From NCBI GenBank assembly GCA_905178155.1, contig CAJINV010000001.1, positions 9,817,865 to 9,881,864 of the forward strand: DNA of 64,000 bases. Reading direction: 5' to 3'. This DNA comes from Amoebophrya sp. A120 (taxonomy: Eukaryota; Sar; Dinophyceae; Syndiniales; Amoebophryaceae). The stretch's first letter is position 1. Every line of letters begins with the position of its first letter. This document shows positions 36,092-49,000 of the stretch, piece after piece. The notes below the pieces were generated by a model, which ran no database searches, had not been told where the DNA came from, and saw only the letters and a list, made by a program, of their open reading frames with translations. The translations under genes were made by a program, and so were the position numbers.

Positions 36092-37327
36092 TCAGCGCAA
36101 AATCGGCGGCAAAGGAGGCGCGTCCTCGTGAGTTTCGACCCTCGGTGATAAGGGTTTGGGTAAAAACTTCTCCGGGTTCATGTTGACATACAGATTATTA
36201 CCTCCGAGACCTGCTTGCGAAATCGGCGTCTCTCTTTGCCAAAAATCTGGATCATGTGCTATGACACTGTCGAACAGTGCTTCCGGTCGCTGTAGTATGA
36301 CGCTCTTCCGCACGATTGGCACGTTGGTCACCTTTTCTGACGAGGCCACCCAGTTGGCTAGTTCGTAGCCCTGCTTCTCATTCCGCGGGTGCTTCACATG
36401 CAACGAGATTTTCACCGGCTGCTGGCCATCTTGCTGTACCAATTGCGTTTTCTGTACCAACTGTCTCTTCGCTACCACTTTCTGCATGGATTTTGTCCCC
36501 ACGCTCGTGACGTCTCCGTGCTGCAGCACTTGGACGTTGATGACCTTTCTCTGGGTTAACTCTGGCGAAGATGACGGAGAGTGTTGAGACTCGCTTTTTT
36601 TATTGTTTGTCATGTCCGTTTCAACCGGCCGCGCTCTGTGAGCTCCACTGTTCTTGTGTACTCCTTCGCTGTTGCTCGGTTCCTCACCCTCGCTCGTTGT
36701 GCCGTCGAGGAGGTGCCGCTTAAAATCCTCCTCGTCCACTCCGACTTTTAGTGTCACCGGCCGCGGCGGCGATGGAGATGCCGACCGGTGTTTTCGCTTT
36801 GGATTATTGGACGGAGTGGTCGCACTCGTTTTTCGCATTCTCTCTTTTTCAACTACACGCTCGCCAGGAACGTTGTCTCGACTGTCTGGTAGATCTTGCA
36901 GGCCTCCTGCTTGCTCCGAACCGACGGTAGTCTTTTCGACAGATTCGATTTCAGCCAGCTTACCGCCCTGATTTGTTCCGGTCCCATCAGCATCTCCGGT
37001 ATTCGACGTGTGCCCCTCCTCAATAACGTGCGTTTTGCGCACCCGGTCCTCCTTGGCGTTGGACACCGTGCTCGCGAAATGCGATGGGTGCTTAAGTAGG
37101 AGCAAGTCGTGTCGTTTGTGGCGGTGGTGCGCCTCTTCGTCGTGGTCTGAGTCCGCACTAAGAACTGTTGCACGGTCTTCATTTTTTTGTTTTATCGCAA
37201 CACTGTTTTCTAAGGTGTGATGCGGCAGAGCTAGGTGTGAGTGACGGACTTTAGCTCTCAACGACATGTCGGGTTGGTTGAGCTGGTCAGGCACACAATC
37301 GAGAAGGGTATGGAGTAGAGTGCGCAC
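36092..37327 (-). CDS. Disordered hydrophilic protein, intronless
   Basis: Not recognised. A 411-residue frame starts MRTLLHTLLDCVPDQLN. The middle is polar, with clusters of Lys, Glu, Ser and Thr and a proline-directed basic patch (KRKHRSASPSPPRP near residue 190), so it is probably disordered and phosphorylatable. The last ~120 residues look more structured: VINVQVLQHGDVTS, QPVKISLHVKHPRN, then ELANWVASSEKVTNVPIVRK. The protein ends in a Pro-rich tail (PPLPPILR). No membrane segment or signal peptide. The frame is long and its composition is protein-like, which supports it being real. An earlier or later ATG cannot be excluded; MSLRAKVRH at residue 21 is an alternative start. Confidence 0.65.
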   Translation of the reverse strand: MRTLLHTLLDCVPDQLNQPDMSLRAKVRHSHLALPHHTLENSVAIKQKNEDRATVLSADSDHDEEAHHRHKRHDLLLLKHPSHFASTVSNAKEDRVRKTHVIEEGHTSNTGDADGTGTNQGGKLAEIESVEKTTVGSEQAGGLQDLPDSRDNVPGERVVEKERMRKTSATTPSNNPKRKHRSASPSPPRPVTLKVGVDEEDFKRHLLDGTTSEGEEPSNSEGVHKNSGAHRARPVETDMTNNKKSESQHSPSSSPELTQRKVINVQVLQHGDVTSVGTKSMQKVVAKRQLVQKTQLVQQDGQQPVKISLHVKHPRNEKQGYELANWVASSEKVTNVPIVRKSVILQRPEALFDSVIAHDPDFWQRETPISQAGLGGNNLYVNMNPEKFLPKPLSPRVETHEDAPPLPPILR

Positions 37328-38130
37328 ATCTCATGGATTGGCAAACAAGGACGTAGGTGCCTGGTATCTCGATTTCAAAGACAAGTACTCAAATTTCGTC
37401 ACATAAATAAGATCCCGAACCATACCATAGATAGATACTGCAACCAGGAATCAACGAATTGAACTTGACGACGACGAGAAAACATCAACGCAACAAGGAA
37501 CGATCGAAAACAGGACGAAGACGACGGGACCAACCATGAACGACTAGGACGCGACAACAAAATCGGCGAGAAAACATCTGTCTACGTACGATAAACAACT
37601 ACCCCACCTGCAGCCGTTCTGCGCGACTGACAAACACTTTTAATGCGAGGTCAGAGTTTAGCCTTTGCATGGCTGGTGTGCGCACCATAGCCATACAAAC
37701 AAAGCAGATAGCATAAAACTTTTAGTCCGTAGCACTGAAAATACAGGGTGTTGTTAAACAAGTGTTACAATTGGTATAGCAAGTTTTTTTCGCCGCGCAT
37801 CCGCATGTCCTACGTTGGCTGGGCTTGCGAAACGGGAAACATTTCTTTGCTGAGAGTGAAACAGAAACATGAGTTGTAGTTGTACCATTTGTTCGCATTG
37901 CTAGGTCCCGGTACAACTACGTTTTGGTGTTCATTGGATGAAGAAATAGATGAAACGAGTCACAAAACGAATAGCAAAACGCGCTACTCGCTTATTTTTT
38001 GTCATTAAGCTAAAACTTCAAATTTGTTCATTGAGTTGCTGATCCTATTCCTTAGTTTGAATTTTTCATTTCAATTAATTTCGAACAAAACAACGGGTTC
38101 TCGTAGTCGTTCTGCAGCCACGACTAAACC
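37328..38130. other. Intergenic region, no gene recognised
   Basis: AT-rich gap of 0.8 kb between two minus-strand genes. Only frames under 65 codons. Confidence 0.5.
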
Positions 38131-41100
38131 CTACTTGTTTTTGATTTTCAACCACGCATCGCGCGTGATGATTTCCCAGTCTCCGAGCTCGGAATTGAAG
38201 TGGTAGTGCTTCGCGTAGCCCTGTCGGTACTTTCGGCCCTTTCTCTTCGCATACCGCGACGCCCACTGCACTTGGATCAATCTCGCCGCGAGCAAGCGCG
38301 CACGCGCCACGCCGAAGATCGCATACCTGTGAAAAACGAAAACGTGATTGGAAAGCTGAAGTAAGTGATTCCTTCGAACTGGATGCAGATTAAACTTTCC
38401 AGGTACCTCTACACCCAGCAGCAGGAGCAGCAGAACCAGTAGCAGAAGAACAACGCACATTGATTCGCACTATATCAAAAATCAGTACTTGAGTTTGCTT
38501 CTGCGCACCCATCTCTGTATGGTGCACACTGCGTAGGCCTCGACCTCCTGCTTCCACTGGGTGGGCTGCATGAGCTTCTGGAACTCAACGTAGTTCTTGA
38601 AGCGCACGTTCTTTTTGTTGTCGCTGAATCGCAATCGGCTCGAACTTGGAAACCATTTCTCCAAGAAGAACATGGCCATGGCGAAGAGCTTATCCAGAGC
38701 GTGCACGTGGATGGAGCTGGAAGCCTGAAACGTGGTTTCGTCGTCCTCAACCACAGGGAGGGAGAACATCATGACGACAGAGACGACCCCGTGGTAGAGC
38801 AGCGGCCACAGAAAAACTTTGCCCTCGCCGTCCAAGTCCACCCCGTGGTGGAAGCGGCGCCCGCACGTGCGTCGTGGCTTCTCAAACATTTTCCAGTGCT
38901 TTTCCTGCACGCACTCGCCGCAGAGACCGACCATACCTTGAGAGATTTTTTGCAAGATGTTGCCCCTTTTCACGCAGCAAGAGATCACTTTGAAAATGAC
39001 ACCAGCACTGGCGGGCATTTTTGTATTTTCAAATTGGAAAATCACCTTAATCCAAACACAATTACCGAAATCCCTCGTCAGCAACCCGCCGTGCAGATCC
39101 ACGTCTATTCTCTGCAATGACGGCGGTTTGTTTGCGGTTTCGTGGACCAAGACTATCCTGATTTCGTTCGCAGAGAACATCTGCGACATGCGGTCGCGCA
39201 ACACTCGGAACAGGTCCTTTATCGAGTGGCACTTCTGGAACAGGTCTTCCGCTGCTTCCAGCAGGATGTCTTTTCGCAAACTGGTCTGCACGTTCGCCCG
39301 GTGCTTCTGGCACTTGTTGACCACGTCCACCGTGGAGTAGCCGATCACGTGCAACAAAAACTCGTCAAACGGGTCGAAACAGCTGCTCTGCGTGTTGATC
39401 TTGTTGCACGCCTCAATCACGGCCCGGACTTTCCCCTGCGTGCGGATAGGCGCGCAGAGAACCGCTTTGGTTCGGTACCCAGTGACTTTGTCCATCTCGC
39501 GGTTGAACGTTACATCCGCGTACGCGTCGGCGATGTTCACGGACGCTTGTGACTTGAACCTGTGGACGCATAATTCAATCACAATCACGACACCCTCGCT
39601 CAAATTCTAGTAACCACATTGATGCAAAAACAAAGTTTCTGTCCGACAAAACCATAAACGGCAAGAAATCAACAAAAGTTTCAAAAATCAGAGTACGCTC
39701 GCGAGACGTAGCTGCCGTCGTTGAGGTCTTTTATCACCAGTTTCGTTCCGGTTTTCGTCTCGGCGTTCACCCAGGCGGTGTTCTTTGCGTGGTTGATGTA
39801 CCAACACCTGGCAAAGTCGCACTCTAGAACGCGGCAGATCACAAGATTTATCGAGCTCAACGCCACGTCCTGGTCGCGGAACTTGTTCATAGACTGAAGA
39901 TCCTTCATCAGCTGCGTCATCATGCTGCCTTTTCGATGGTGGAGAACGAACTCGCGAGCAAGGTATTTGATCGCGCGGTACCTGTGCAGGTGCGGCGGGG
40001 GCTTGCGAGGACGCATTTTTCTTATTCTACGAATGAAATGCATGACCGCAACGCTGAAACTTGTCAAAGAAAGCAAAGAAAGTCAGGCAGTACTATACCT
40101 TTCCTCACTCTTCTCGTTGAGGTACATCTCGTTGAAGATGTCTACTGGCTCCTTGCCGCAGTTGTGTGTGAGCCTGGTCAAAAACTCGATGGCTTTCTTG
40201 TTCGACTCGTCCGCCGGCTCGGACGCAAGTCGCGCCTCCGTCGAGATTAACCTCCACACCGGGTCGTGGTGCTGTGGGTTGGGCAGCCCGGTCAGCGCCT
40301 GGTCCTCTGCGGTCTCCAGTGCCTCGTACAACGCCGCGGACTCCGCAGCTGACTCCGTGCTGGGCGGTACGCGGTTAGTCCCCGACCGCCAAGTTTTCTG
40401 CGTTTCGAGGTGAAGGGCTTTCCACTTCACCTCGTACAGCTTCTCCTCTTTCAAGGTTGACTCCAACTGCGTTTGGAGCCTGCTCGACTCCTTCGCTAAT
40501 TTGCAAAGCGTGTGCTTCATACTTTGGACCGCGCGCTCCTCCTTACCGAACTTCTGCGGCGGGACGGTGTTCAGGGTTTTCAGAAACTTCGCGACGGTCG
40601 TGTTTACCAGTAAGAACTGCTGCCTTAGTCGTTCACTTGTCACCTTATTTTCCGCGGCGACCTCCTTCTGCTCGATAAGTTCCTCCTCCAAATGCTGCTT
40701 TCCGGAAAGTAAACTTTGGTTCTCACCCGCGGCCGCGCGGATGAGTTTCTCTGACTGTTCGGTCTTTCGAGTTTTCGAGGTGAGGCCCTTGTTCAGCCTG
40801 GCGAGCTCTTTCTGAACCTGAAATTTTTTGTTGTGTGGTGTCTTTTGGCTGTTGAAAAAATGATTCTAAGTAACCTCAGCGAACTTCAAAATCAAACACT
40901 ATCACTACATCCGCTATGTATTCGAAAATACAGAAAATTCCTCCTGCTCCGCCCGATACTGTGGCCTGAGATCCTCTTGTAGCCTTTTCTGCCCCGGGGC
41001 GTCCAAGGTCGGCAGGTAAAACGCGAGCAGCTTCTTTTTCACTATGTCCACCGCGGGCCAGTTTTTTCGCAGCTGCTCCTTGAGTAAGTCTTGGTAATTC

Positions 41101-41758
41101 ACCGGCGGGAGGTCCATCTCCTGGAGGACGGGCAGAAGCTTTTTCGCATGCTGCATACTTGGTGTTCTGGAAGACCGCTCCATGTATTGGAGGACATTTC
41201 GTAATCTCGCTTTCAGCCGGAGATTTTCCTCCACTAACTGATCTCTCTCTACCTCCGCCTGATTCAGCTGTAAATCTTCTTCCGCGTCCTGCTTCAGCTT
41301 CTTCGCTACCTGGATGGATGAAGGTCTTACCCGTTTTACCTTATACCCTCATGTATGATCATGTGTAGTTCACAAGCAAGACAGTCACACTCTGTCCTCC
41401 ATGTACGGTCCACAAAACAAATTCCACCGTTTGCATACAAAAATACCTGCTGATACGCTCCGTCATCCTTCCCTGGCCCCTTTGACGGCGACAAAGTTCC
41501 CTGCGACATTGACCTGGCCACGGAATTCTGCCGGCTCGGGGGCAGCTGCGAGGAAGAGGCGGAGCGGGGCATTTGCGACGTTGTGCTGTCATTAAAGTAG
41601 AGGTGGTGGTGATGGTGCACCGTGTCCCCGCCCGCAGGGGTCGTGGGCGTTTCTGGCATTTGTAGTAAGTTTCGGGGGCCGTGGCGCGCGGAGAATTTAC
41701 AAGAGCATCCGACTCGCACCCAAGGGTTCGTAGCTGCAAGCAAGTGAACGTCAGACAC
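38131..41758 (-). CDS. Coiled-coil protein with GAF domain(s) and C-terminal IQ-like helix
   Basis: Putative small-molecule-sensing scaffold. Exons 41758-41447, 41309-40932, 40817-40099, 39981-39697, 39559-39066, 38936-38489 and 38326-38131 join in phases 0, 0, 2, 2, 1 and 2 with GT-AG ends, giving 943 residues. Exon 1 is Ser/Pro/His-rich (five consecutive His). Residues about 105-470 are coiled coil (VEENLRLKARLRNVL, KELARLNKGL). A GAF domain is split across exons 4 and 5, with FARCWYINHAKNTAWVNAET, VNIADAYADVTFN and VTGYRTKAVLCAPI. The last two match the D-A-Y...D..TGYxTxxxLxxPI pattern of cyclic-nucleotide-phosphodiesterase-type GAF domains. A second, weaker GAF-like unit follows (GLCGECVQEKHW, GKVFLWPLLYHGVVSVVMM). 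The C-terminus has AVCTIQRWVRRSK and ARLIQVQWASRYAKR, IQ-like helices. No catalytic domain follows the GAF units, so the output is unknown. MPETPTTPAG near 41664 is an alternative start. Confidence 0.8.
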
Positions 41759-43303
41759 CCAACTCTTCGGGCTGCGGAATCTTCCGAACCTACACGTATA
41801 ACCTCATAGCATCGGGCGAAGAGGTCTTTTGCTTTTCATTTCATCATCGTCCAATTAAACTTGTGACAATCAAACGAAACAACGCTTCGGGGTTGCCTAT
41901 CCTTGCTTCATATCGGAAAATGATTGAAAGCGTGAACAATGGAAATTGTCCCCCGAGCTTTCGACAAAACAACCTTTCAAAACCAATTTCAAGTCAGCGA
42001 GTACCGACATCCACAACATCTCGCCAACTACGCAACGAAATGTCGACTCATTTCTCAGATACGCACAACTCACTCGACACTCATTGCTTCGCGATTTGAA
42101 GCCGTGGCTTGCAAGCCTCTTCTGCACTACCTAGAGCCAGAGCTTACGAAAAAGGCTGCTCGGCTCCGATGAAAATTTGAAACGACAAAGTGGAGCAACC
42201 CTCTCCCTCTGAGAGCTGCACAAATCTTTGCTCACTGAGCTTCAGTCACCGTACGAGCTCCCAGGAATGACATTTTTTGAGTGCTTAATTATGCCTGATC
42301 GTCCTTACAGCCTGTGACTAGCTCCTGTACATTCTTTTTCCATTCACAGCAGCCTTGTTTTTAACCGCCCCGCTCCTGTGAATTTTGTGAAGAGTTATAG
42401 CTTCCTTGTCCTTATGATTGAATTGAGAGAGTTGTGTAGAAATGAGAGTGTAGTGCTAGTTCTAACATTCGATAACCACCTGCGTGCTGTGCAATTGATT
42501 TTCTCGCCAACGCCATCCTTACACTGTATTGCACGACCCTACCTGCACATCAAAAACGACGTGCTGTCGACGAGAATAAGTCGGAAACAAATGGTAGAGC
42601 AGAAGTAGCTGGGGGCGAAACATCATAAAAATGTTAAAAAGTGATATAAATTTGGTTGAGCCGCGTGACCGCGCTCCAAACTACCGCTGCCAGAAAAATT
42701 TAGGTACAAAATTCGCGATTCGAGAAAACGCCACAAAACTGGATACAGGGATTTAGGAGACGGTAGAGAACTATGATGTGTTTGATTTCGAGTGTAGGCG
42801 GGCGGCAGTTTTTGAGTTTACAAGAGTGGCATTGGTGGTATCAATTTCAAAGACGGGGTAGCTGCTCCGTATGAGGAAGTTCATCTGTGTTCGAAAGCCA
42901 AGGAGTATCTATTCGTAGTCGCAGCGCCAGCAGAAAACCAGCAGATAACGCCGGGTTCTATTGTCCGAGTTGAATTCTGTACGACGACCTCCAAGTCGGC
43001 CTCCGTTCGTTCATCACGCAGCTGGAAGATCAGGAAAACGCCATCGAAACGGGTTGTCGAGGAAAGAAGAAATTCCAATATGCACCACCATGCGATGACC
43101 CGTTCCGCAGGCTTTACTCGGGAGCTCGATCATTGTTCGAGAAAAAAAAACTCGCCCGCCTTCTTCTCGTCACTATCTGGTTGTACAGCAAGCTACGGGA
43201 TAACTTTTGTTACACTGCCGCAAGAATGATCCGGGAAAGATTACGATGAACTAGAAACGAAGAACTTCTGAGGAACAGCGACTCCCGTGCTGGTGGTCTA
43301 CTT
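41759..43303. other. Intergenic region, no gene recognised
   Basis: About 1.5 kb with only short frames on both strands. It probably contains the 5' leader of the GAF gene and the 3' flank of the next coiled-coil gene. Confidence 0.5.
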
Positions 43304-44872
43304 CTACTTGCTCCGATTGCTTTTTTTCGACCCAGACGAAGTGCTCGGAGTAGAAGCGTTTTGCGCCACAGGCTTCGGCGTGGTGGCGTGCACGTCGATG
43401 ATGCTGTGCGTGGAGTCGATCAGCATCCAGTCGTCCTCGACCGTTTGGAACGTGAGGTCCTCTTCCTCCTTGAGTTTCGACTCCCACTGCTTTTTCTCCT
43501 TCAGCAGCTCGCGCTCGAGTTCGTCCTTGACTTGCCGCTCGTAGTCACGCTTCTCCTTGGCCACCTGCTTTTTCAGCTTATTCAGCTCCTCCTCCTTCTT
43601 CAGCTGCAACTCCCGCATCTCGTTTTCCTAAAAGTCATAGGAATGCATTGGACGTACAGAGATAAACGCGTTTTCTCGTCGCATGAGAACAGCAGCTAAA
43701 AACCATACTACACGTATGAAAATTGTATCAAAATCACAATGGGAGCGAAAGAAAACTCGTACTTTTTTGCTGTAGAGTTTCCGCTCCTTTTCCGAAAGTT
43801 TGTCCAGAAACTTTTTCTTTTCTGCTTGCAGCTTCGCCTGTCGCTCCTTTTTGAAGCTGTCCTTTTCCTCTTCGAGCTTCTTTTGCAGTCGCTGCTCTTC
43901 AGTTGCCTTGTACTCTTCTAGGAGCTGATATTTTTTCAGGGAATGAGGTGGAATGGTATGCGTTTACAAATGTCAAATACAACAAAACAACATAAAGTGA
44001 AATGCGAAATCTGCGGACCTTTTCCTGTTTTTTCAACTTTAGGCCCTCGTGATTTTTGATGTTGCAGTATTTCTGAGCGGCGTCATTGCGCTCCTTGGTT
44101 GCCTGCTGCTCCACTTCATCTGCCTTCGCAGCAAGCTCGTCCCGTTCCCTCTCAAGGTTCTCCCGGAGCTAGCGCATCAAATTGAAAACGCCCCAAAAAA
44201 GCTCGGACCACTTTGTTAGAACATGCAAGACTTTGGATGGTCTCCTGTCTAACCTGGGGACCAGTCGTGGGGAGTGATTTCAATAGGATACGCTGCTCCT
44301 GAGTAGTAGTAGAGTCAAGGTTGTAACAAATGCAAAACACAAAAAAATTGTTCAAGGAGATACGATACCTGCCCGAGGCAATCATAGAAAGTTCGGTGAC
44401 AAAGTGTCATACCCTAATTTTTAGCTCCTCCTCATGCTGCTTGATTGCTTCGGCTTGCTGCCTCTCCAGCTCTGACTTTTCTCTATTGATCTGGATTTGC
44501 AGCTCCTGTGTAAGTGATGTGAGAACAAATTTCCACGCGGCTCTCGAACTAGCTAGAAAACCAAAAGCTTACACGTTTTTATTTTGCAAAGAGTTCATCA
44601 TCGGAAGTTAAAAATGAAACCTCTGCGAGCTCCTTCTCCCTTTTTTTCAGAATAGCATCTGCTCTATGATTTCCAAAAATCCTCGCACGTCACACACGAT
44701 ACTGGTAATTATGTGACTACTGCCCGCAAGCGGGAAAAAATTACCAGTTCGAGTTGACATTGACTAAGGATTTTCCATGCATAAATTTCTGCTCTCTCTT
44801 TTTCGAGCAGCTGCTCGTATTTTGTTGCATCCCAAGAGGGGTCCAGGTCATCGTCCTTCTTTTTCCCCTTTT
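43304..44872 (-). CDS. Lys/Glu-rich coiled-coil protein, 5' end unresolved
   Basis: Not recognised. Short exons in phase 0 read as one continuous charged coiled coil: 44505-44413 (ELQIQINREKSELERQQ), 44168-44019 (LRENLERERDELAAK), 43924-43763 (LLEEYKATEEQRLQKK) and 43627-43304 (ENEMRELQLKKEEEL, ending KKSNRSK). A small exon of about 38-43 bases ends at 44621 (AILKKREKELAE). Further upstream a frame with KKKDDDLDPSWDATKYEQLL at about 44780-44872 looks coding, but its junction with the small exon and its own 5' boundary could not be fixed with GT-AG sites in the right phase. The last exon leaves the coil after about 45 residues (EEEDLTFQTVEDDWMLID) and ends in a basic Ser-rich tail. It resembles trichohyalin-like filament proteins only in composition. 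Confidence 0.6.
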
Positions 44873-46011
44873 GCTCGAATGAAGGCAAAAAAGTGCATCA
44901 GTGCTGTACGACCGGGCGTAAAGGGGGGCAGTTCCTCTGGAACATCCTCGCGTCACAGTCACAGAGCAGGAAGGACATGCCTACTGACGGTTCCAACTTT
45001 AGCCTCAGCAGTCGTGGCACTGATGCACGTTTTTCCCCCGCCATACCTTCCGAGTCATTGCTACTGTCACCACTCAACTAAACGGTGTGCATTGAACAAA
45101 GTGATCCAGCGTTGCGCATCCGCTCTCCTTTCAAAATTTTGTCGTTGGAGCTTCCACAACAACGAGGAGCTCACACCTGCAGGTAGGAGCTCATAGTACG
45201 TCGCTCCCAGATTCTACAGGTTGTTTTGCTCTCACACTCACGCTCCACTTCTGTGGAATTCCATTTGCTAGTCTATCGCTTTCCTTCAGCACACAGCTCT
45301 CACACTCTTCGCCATTCGAGAGCGCTAGTACGTTATCTGATGAAAGCTTATCCAACACGTCGTAAAGGGCGGAAAAGGGTCAGCGACCGAATGCTCCAGG
45401 AGCAAGTTTTTCCCTAAAAGTTATTATCGTTCTTCGCCGGAACTGTATCAGGTTCTTTCACTCTTGATCATCTTGTTGCTTTCGTTATTGCCGAAACTAT
45501 CCATATTCACGTTTCCGAAGTACCGTAGAATTGCTTAGAGAAACTCACACTCGTGATATTGAGTTGTGTGATTTGCTAGATTCAAGATTTTTCTCGAGAG
45601 AGTTGTGATGAAGAAAGAGAGTAAGATGCCCATGCGAGACTTTGAGGGGTAACTAGTTCGCCGAAGTCTCACAGCACGCAGTAAAAGAACCGTGAAATGA
45701 GTACAAGGGTAACCTAATTCAAAAAGCTCTGCATACAAAAAGAGGTCAAATTGGAAGTACAGCTGAAACGAAAGCTCGGAGAGTGCGATTTATTCTTTGT
45801 GTCTGACCCCCTCATGGAGCAGCACGAGCCAGCCCCACTTGCTGCTAAAATGGAAATTGTCAAATCATCTTTCTTTTGTGGACCACGACCAGGAACACTA
45901 GTCCTGGAACCGTCGTTATTTTTGATTCAAATTTGTCTGACGTAACAAACTGCTTTGGTTCTATTTCTACTTGCTAATGAATTGATTCTAGAAATAAATG
46001 CTGCCGCGCTA
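44873..46011. other. Intergenic region or missing 5' exons
   Basis: May contain the first exon(s) of the coiled-coil gene. A short minus-strand segment near 45040-45060 ends SNDSE just before a GTATGG donor-like site, but it has no start codon. Otherwise there is no supported gene. Confidence 0.35.
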
Positions 46012-49000
46012 CTACACTTTGCCGTCTTCGAGAGGCGCGACCTTACCTTCATAGCCGTAATCTTCTATGGCCGCATCCTGGGAGGCCGACGACCCGCTTT
46101 CGCCGTCCTCGATCTGCTCCAGGTTTCGGGAGATCCCGACGTTCTGACTAGCGGCGACCTTGGCCGCCAACGCGGCGCGAGCGGCAGCAGCTGTTGTTGA
46201 TTTTTTTTTTTCGATTGCTCGGAGTCGGAACGCGAATTTTTCAAGCCAGAACAAGAGTACCATACATACTGTTACTGATAAAAGGGAAAACGACCAGAAA
46301 AAAACACAACTACTTAATCTCTCTTTATACCATTCTTCGCTTTCCTCTCGCGCATGTACTTTGCGAGAAAGGAGTTTTTGATCTTCGGCGTGACGTACTT
46401 GGACCAGTACTGAGCGTAGTAGACGTAGGCTAGAATTACGATCGAGAACAAGCCCGCGGCACTGGCCCACCCAGCGGCCTCGTCGCTACCGGCTCCTATG
46501 GTCGTCGGCTTGTCCTGCGTGGCGAAGCTGATCCCGTCCGTGATGCAGCACTCGCACAGCTCCACCGTTTCGACCTGGTTATTCACCGTGTTCAGGTAGT
46601 TCATGCGAATCCACTCCCGCATGGCCACGCCCTCGTTGCAACGGAACTTTATCCTGCCGATGAAGCCCGGGCCGCAGTCGGTCTCGTAGGTCTCAGCGTG
46701 GTTCATCTGTGGGTACGCAATCATCAAGTCTTCCCCCGAACGCAACTCCGAGGGCATGCAATTGCTCGTCCCACAACTCCCCGCCACGATCTTCACAACG
46801 GAATCGTCGCACTGCACGGTGGCGCGCCCGGCGAGATGGCTAGGGCACGCAACCTCCTCGGTTTCGCCGTGTTTCAGGTCTCCGTGGCTGAGAATGATCG
46901 GGTACTTGTACAGGTTGTCCGGGTCCGGCTGTTGTATACTGCCCGCGTAGCAGTTCAGCTTGCAGAAGGAAGCCTGGATTCGCGGGATGCCGTCAAGGCA
47001 CTTCACCTCCGCCGTCCCAGAAGCGACGGTCGCATCGCACTCCGCGTTCCGGATCGTGTCGTGGGTGATCGGAGGTGCCACCCAGGTTACCGCGATTCCT
47101 GTTGGTTCAAATTTGGTGTCGTTTTGCTTTTGGTTTTGGGTCAGAAGCAATCAAAACATACACGATCTAATCACTCTTTTCATCGATCGCTTCGCACCAG
47201 AAAACGAAAAATCAAATACCTCTGGCGTCGATCAGCGTGTCCGGCGGGCAGGTCTGGAAGCATTTGCTGTTGTAAGGGGACGCGATGCCGTCGTTGCACT
47301 GCAACACCAGTTTTCCCGGGCCGGCGCAGTCCACCTGAATCATCGTGCCGTCGATGATCTTCGGATGGCGGAACGTGGTACCAAACAACTTGGTCGGCCC
47401 CAAGCAGTTGCGCATGCAGGTTCCCGTCACGTTCCGCGCCCCGTTCTGCACAGCATACTCCATCGAAACAGCGCCGTCATTGCACGCCAGATTCATCTCG
47501 TGCGCGAAGTCGATGGTTCCGACGTTCGCAAGGGAACAAGTCAAGTTCTTGTTCGTCCCTGATGTTGTGTAGATTTTAATCGTGAGTGCGTGGTGATTTG
47601 ATGTCCAAAGTTTGGTTTTGCGTCTAACTTTCATTTCACAAAAACCTGTAGAACTAGAATTTCAGAAACATGAAGAAGCAAAGTTTGCATTACCGTGCTC
47701 GATTTTTTCGTGCGGTACGGTGGCACCATTTGAGACGACGGAGCCAGGAGCGCAGTGGCGGGAACACCTCCCGGTTTCGTTCACCGCCCCCTGAAAGCAG
47801 AAGATCTTGATCCTCCCGGTGTAGTCTAAATTCCACGATCCGCAATCCGCCTCGTACATCTGGCCGTGCGCGATGCTGGGGTGCCGGAGATTGACGGTGT
47901 TGGACGTAAACTCCCTGGCTGGGCAGTTGGTTAAACACACGCCCCCGGTGCGCTGGTGCGTCCCGTTCACGCAGGTGATATTCACGGTCCCGCCCATCGT
48001 CGTCCCCAGCGGGCAGGGCACGTTCATCGACGTCTCGTCGTGCTCCATGTAGGGCATGGGAATGAGCGCGCCGGTGGGGGTGGTGTACAGGGTCGGCGGG
48101 CACGGGTTGTTGCACCCGCCCGCGACCTGCGTCGGCGTCCCGTCCTTGCACTGAATATCCACCGTGCCCTTCGTGTTCGCCGGGCAGGGGAGCGTCTGGG
48201 TGGTGCTGTGGTCCATCTTGGGGGTGAAAATCCGGACGCCGCCGTAGATCGACAGACCCAGCTCGTTGTTGATGGTGGGTAAAATCGTGCCGTTGATCTG
48301 GCACCGGTCCCCGCAATTGCTGTAGGGGACGGTGATCTCCTGCTTGTTGCAAGCTAAAGTCAAATCGCCGGTCAAAGGTTCGGGGCACTGCATGTGAACC
48401 GAGCCCAAGTGGAAAATCAGCGGGTGCTGCAGCGGCAAAAACCGCGTGGCCGCCTGCTCCACCACACCGGCCTGGCACGGCGAGCTGGCGCACGACCCTT
48501 CCAGTATGGTCAGTTCCTGGTGGAAGCACAGCAGCCTTAGGTACCCGGTATCCAAACCGGCGGCGCACGTGAACATGTCCGTGGTGTTGTGCTTCAAGAA
48601 TTCGATCGCCTGCGGAAAACCACCGCTGTTGATGATCAGCTTGTCGCAGTTCCACCAACACTCACCGGAGTGCTTCGATACTTCACCGTTGTTGCAGTAG
48701 AGGAACATTGTACCTGTTTTTACGTGTAAAAAACTAAGTAAGCGAGGCTTTTTTTACTCTCCTTCACTTGGAGGCGACCACTCTGGTCTGCGTCTGGTGA
48801 AAGGAATGACTACTTCATGTAAAAAAAAAAACGAAGCATAAAAATTTCACATCGTACCTGTGTAGGACAGTGCATCGGTCGCCTCTGGACAGCCCGCTTC
48901 GTAAACCTCACCGTGACCAATCCCCAGCATTCCCACTGCCCTATCCGTCGCTTTCGGAAACGGCATGTTGGTGATACCGCGCACGAGAAAGGTGCTGGCC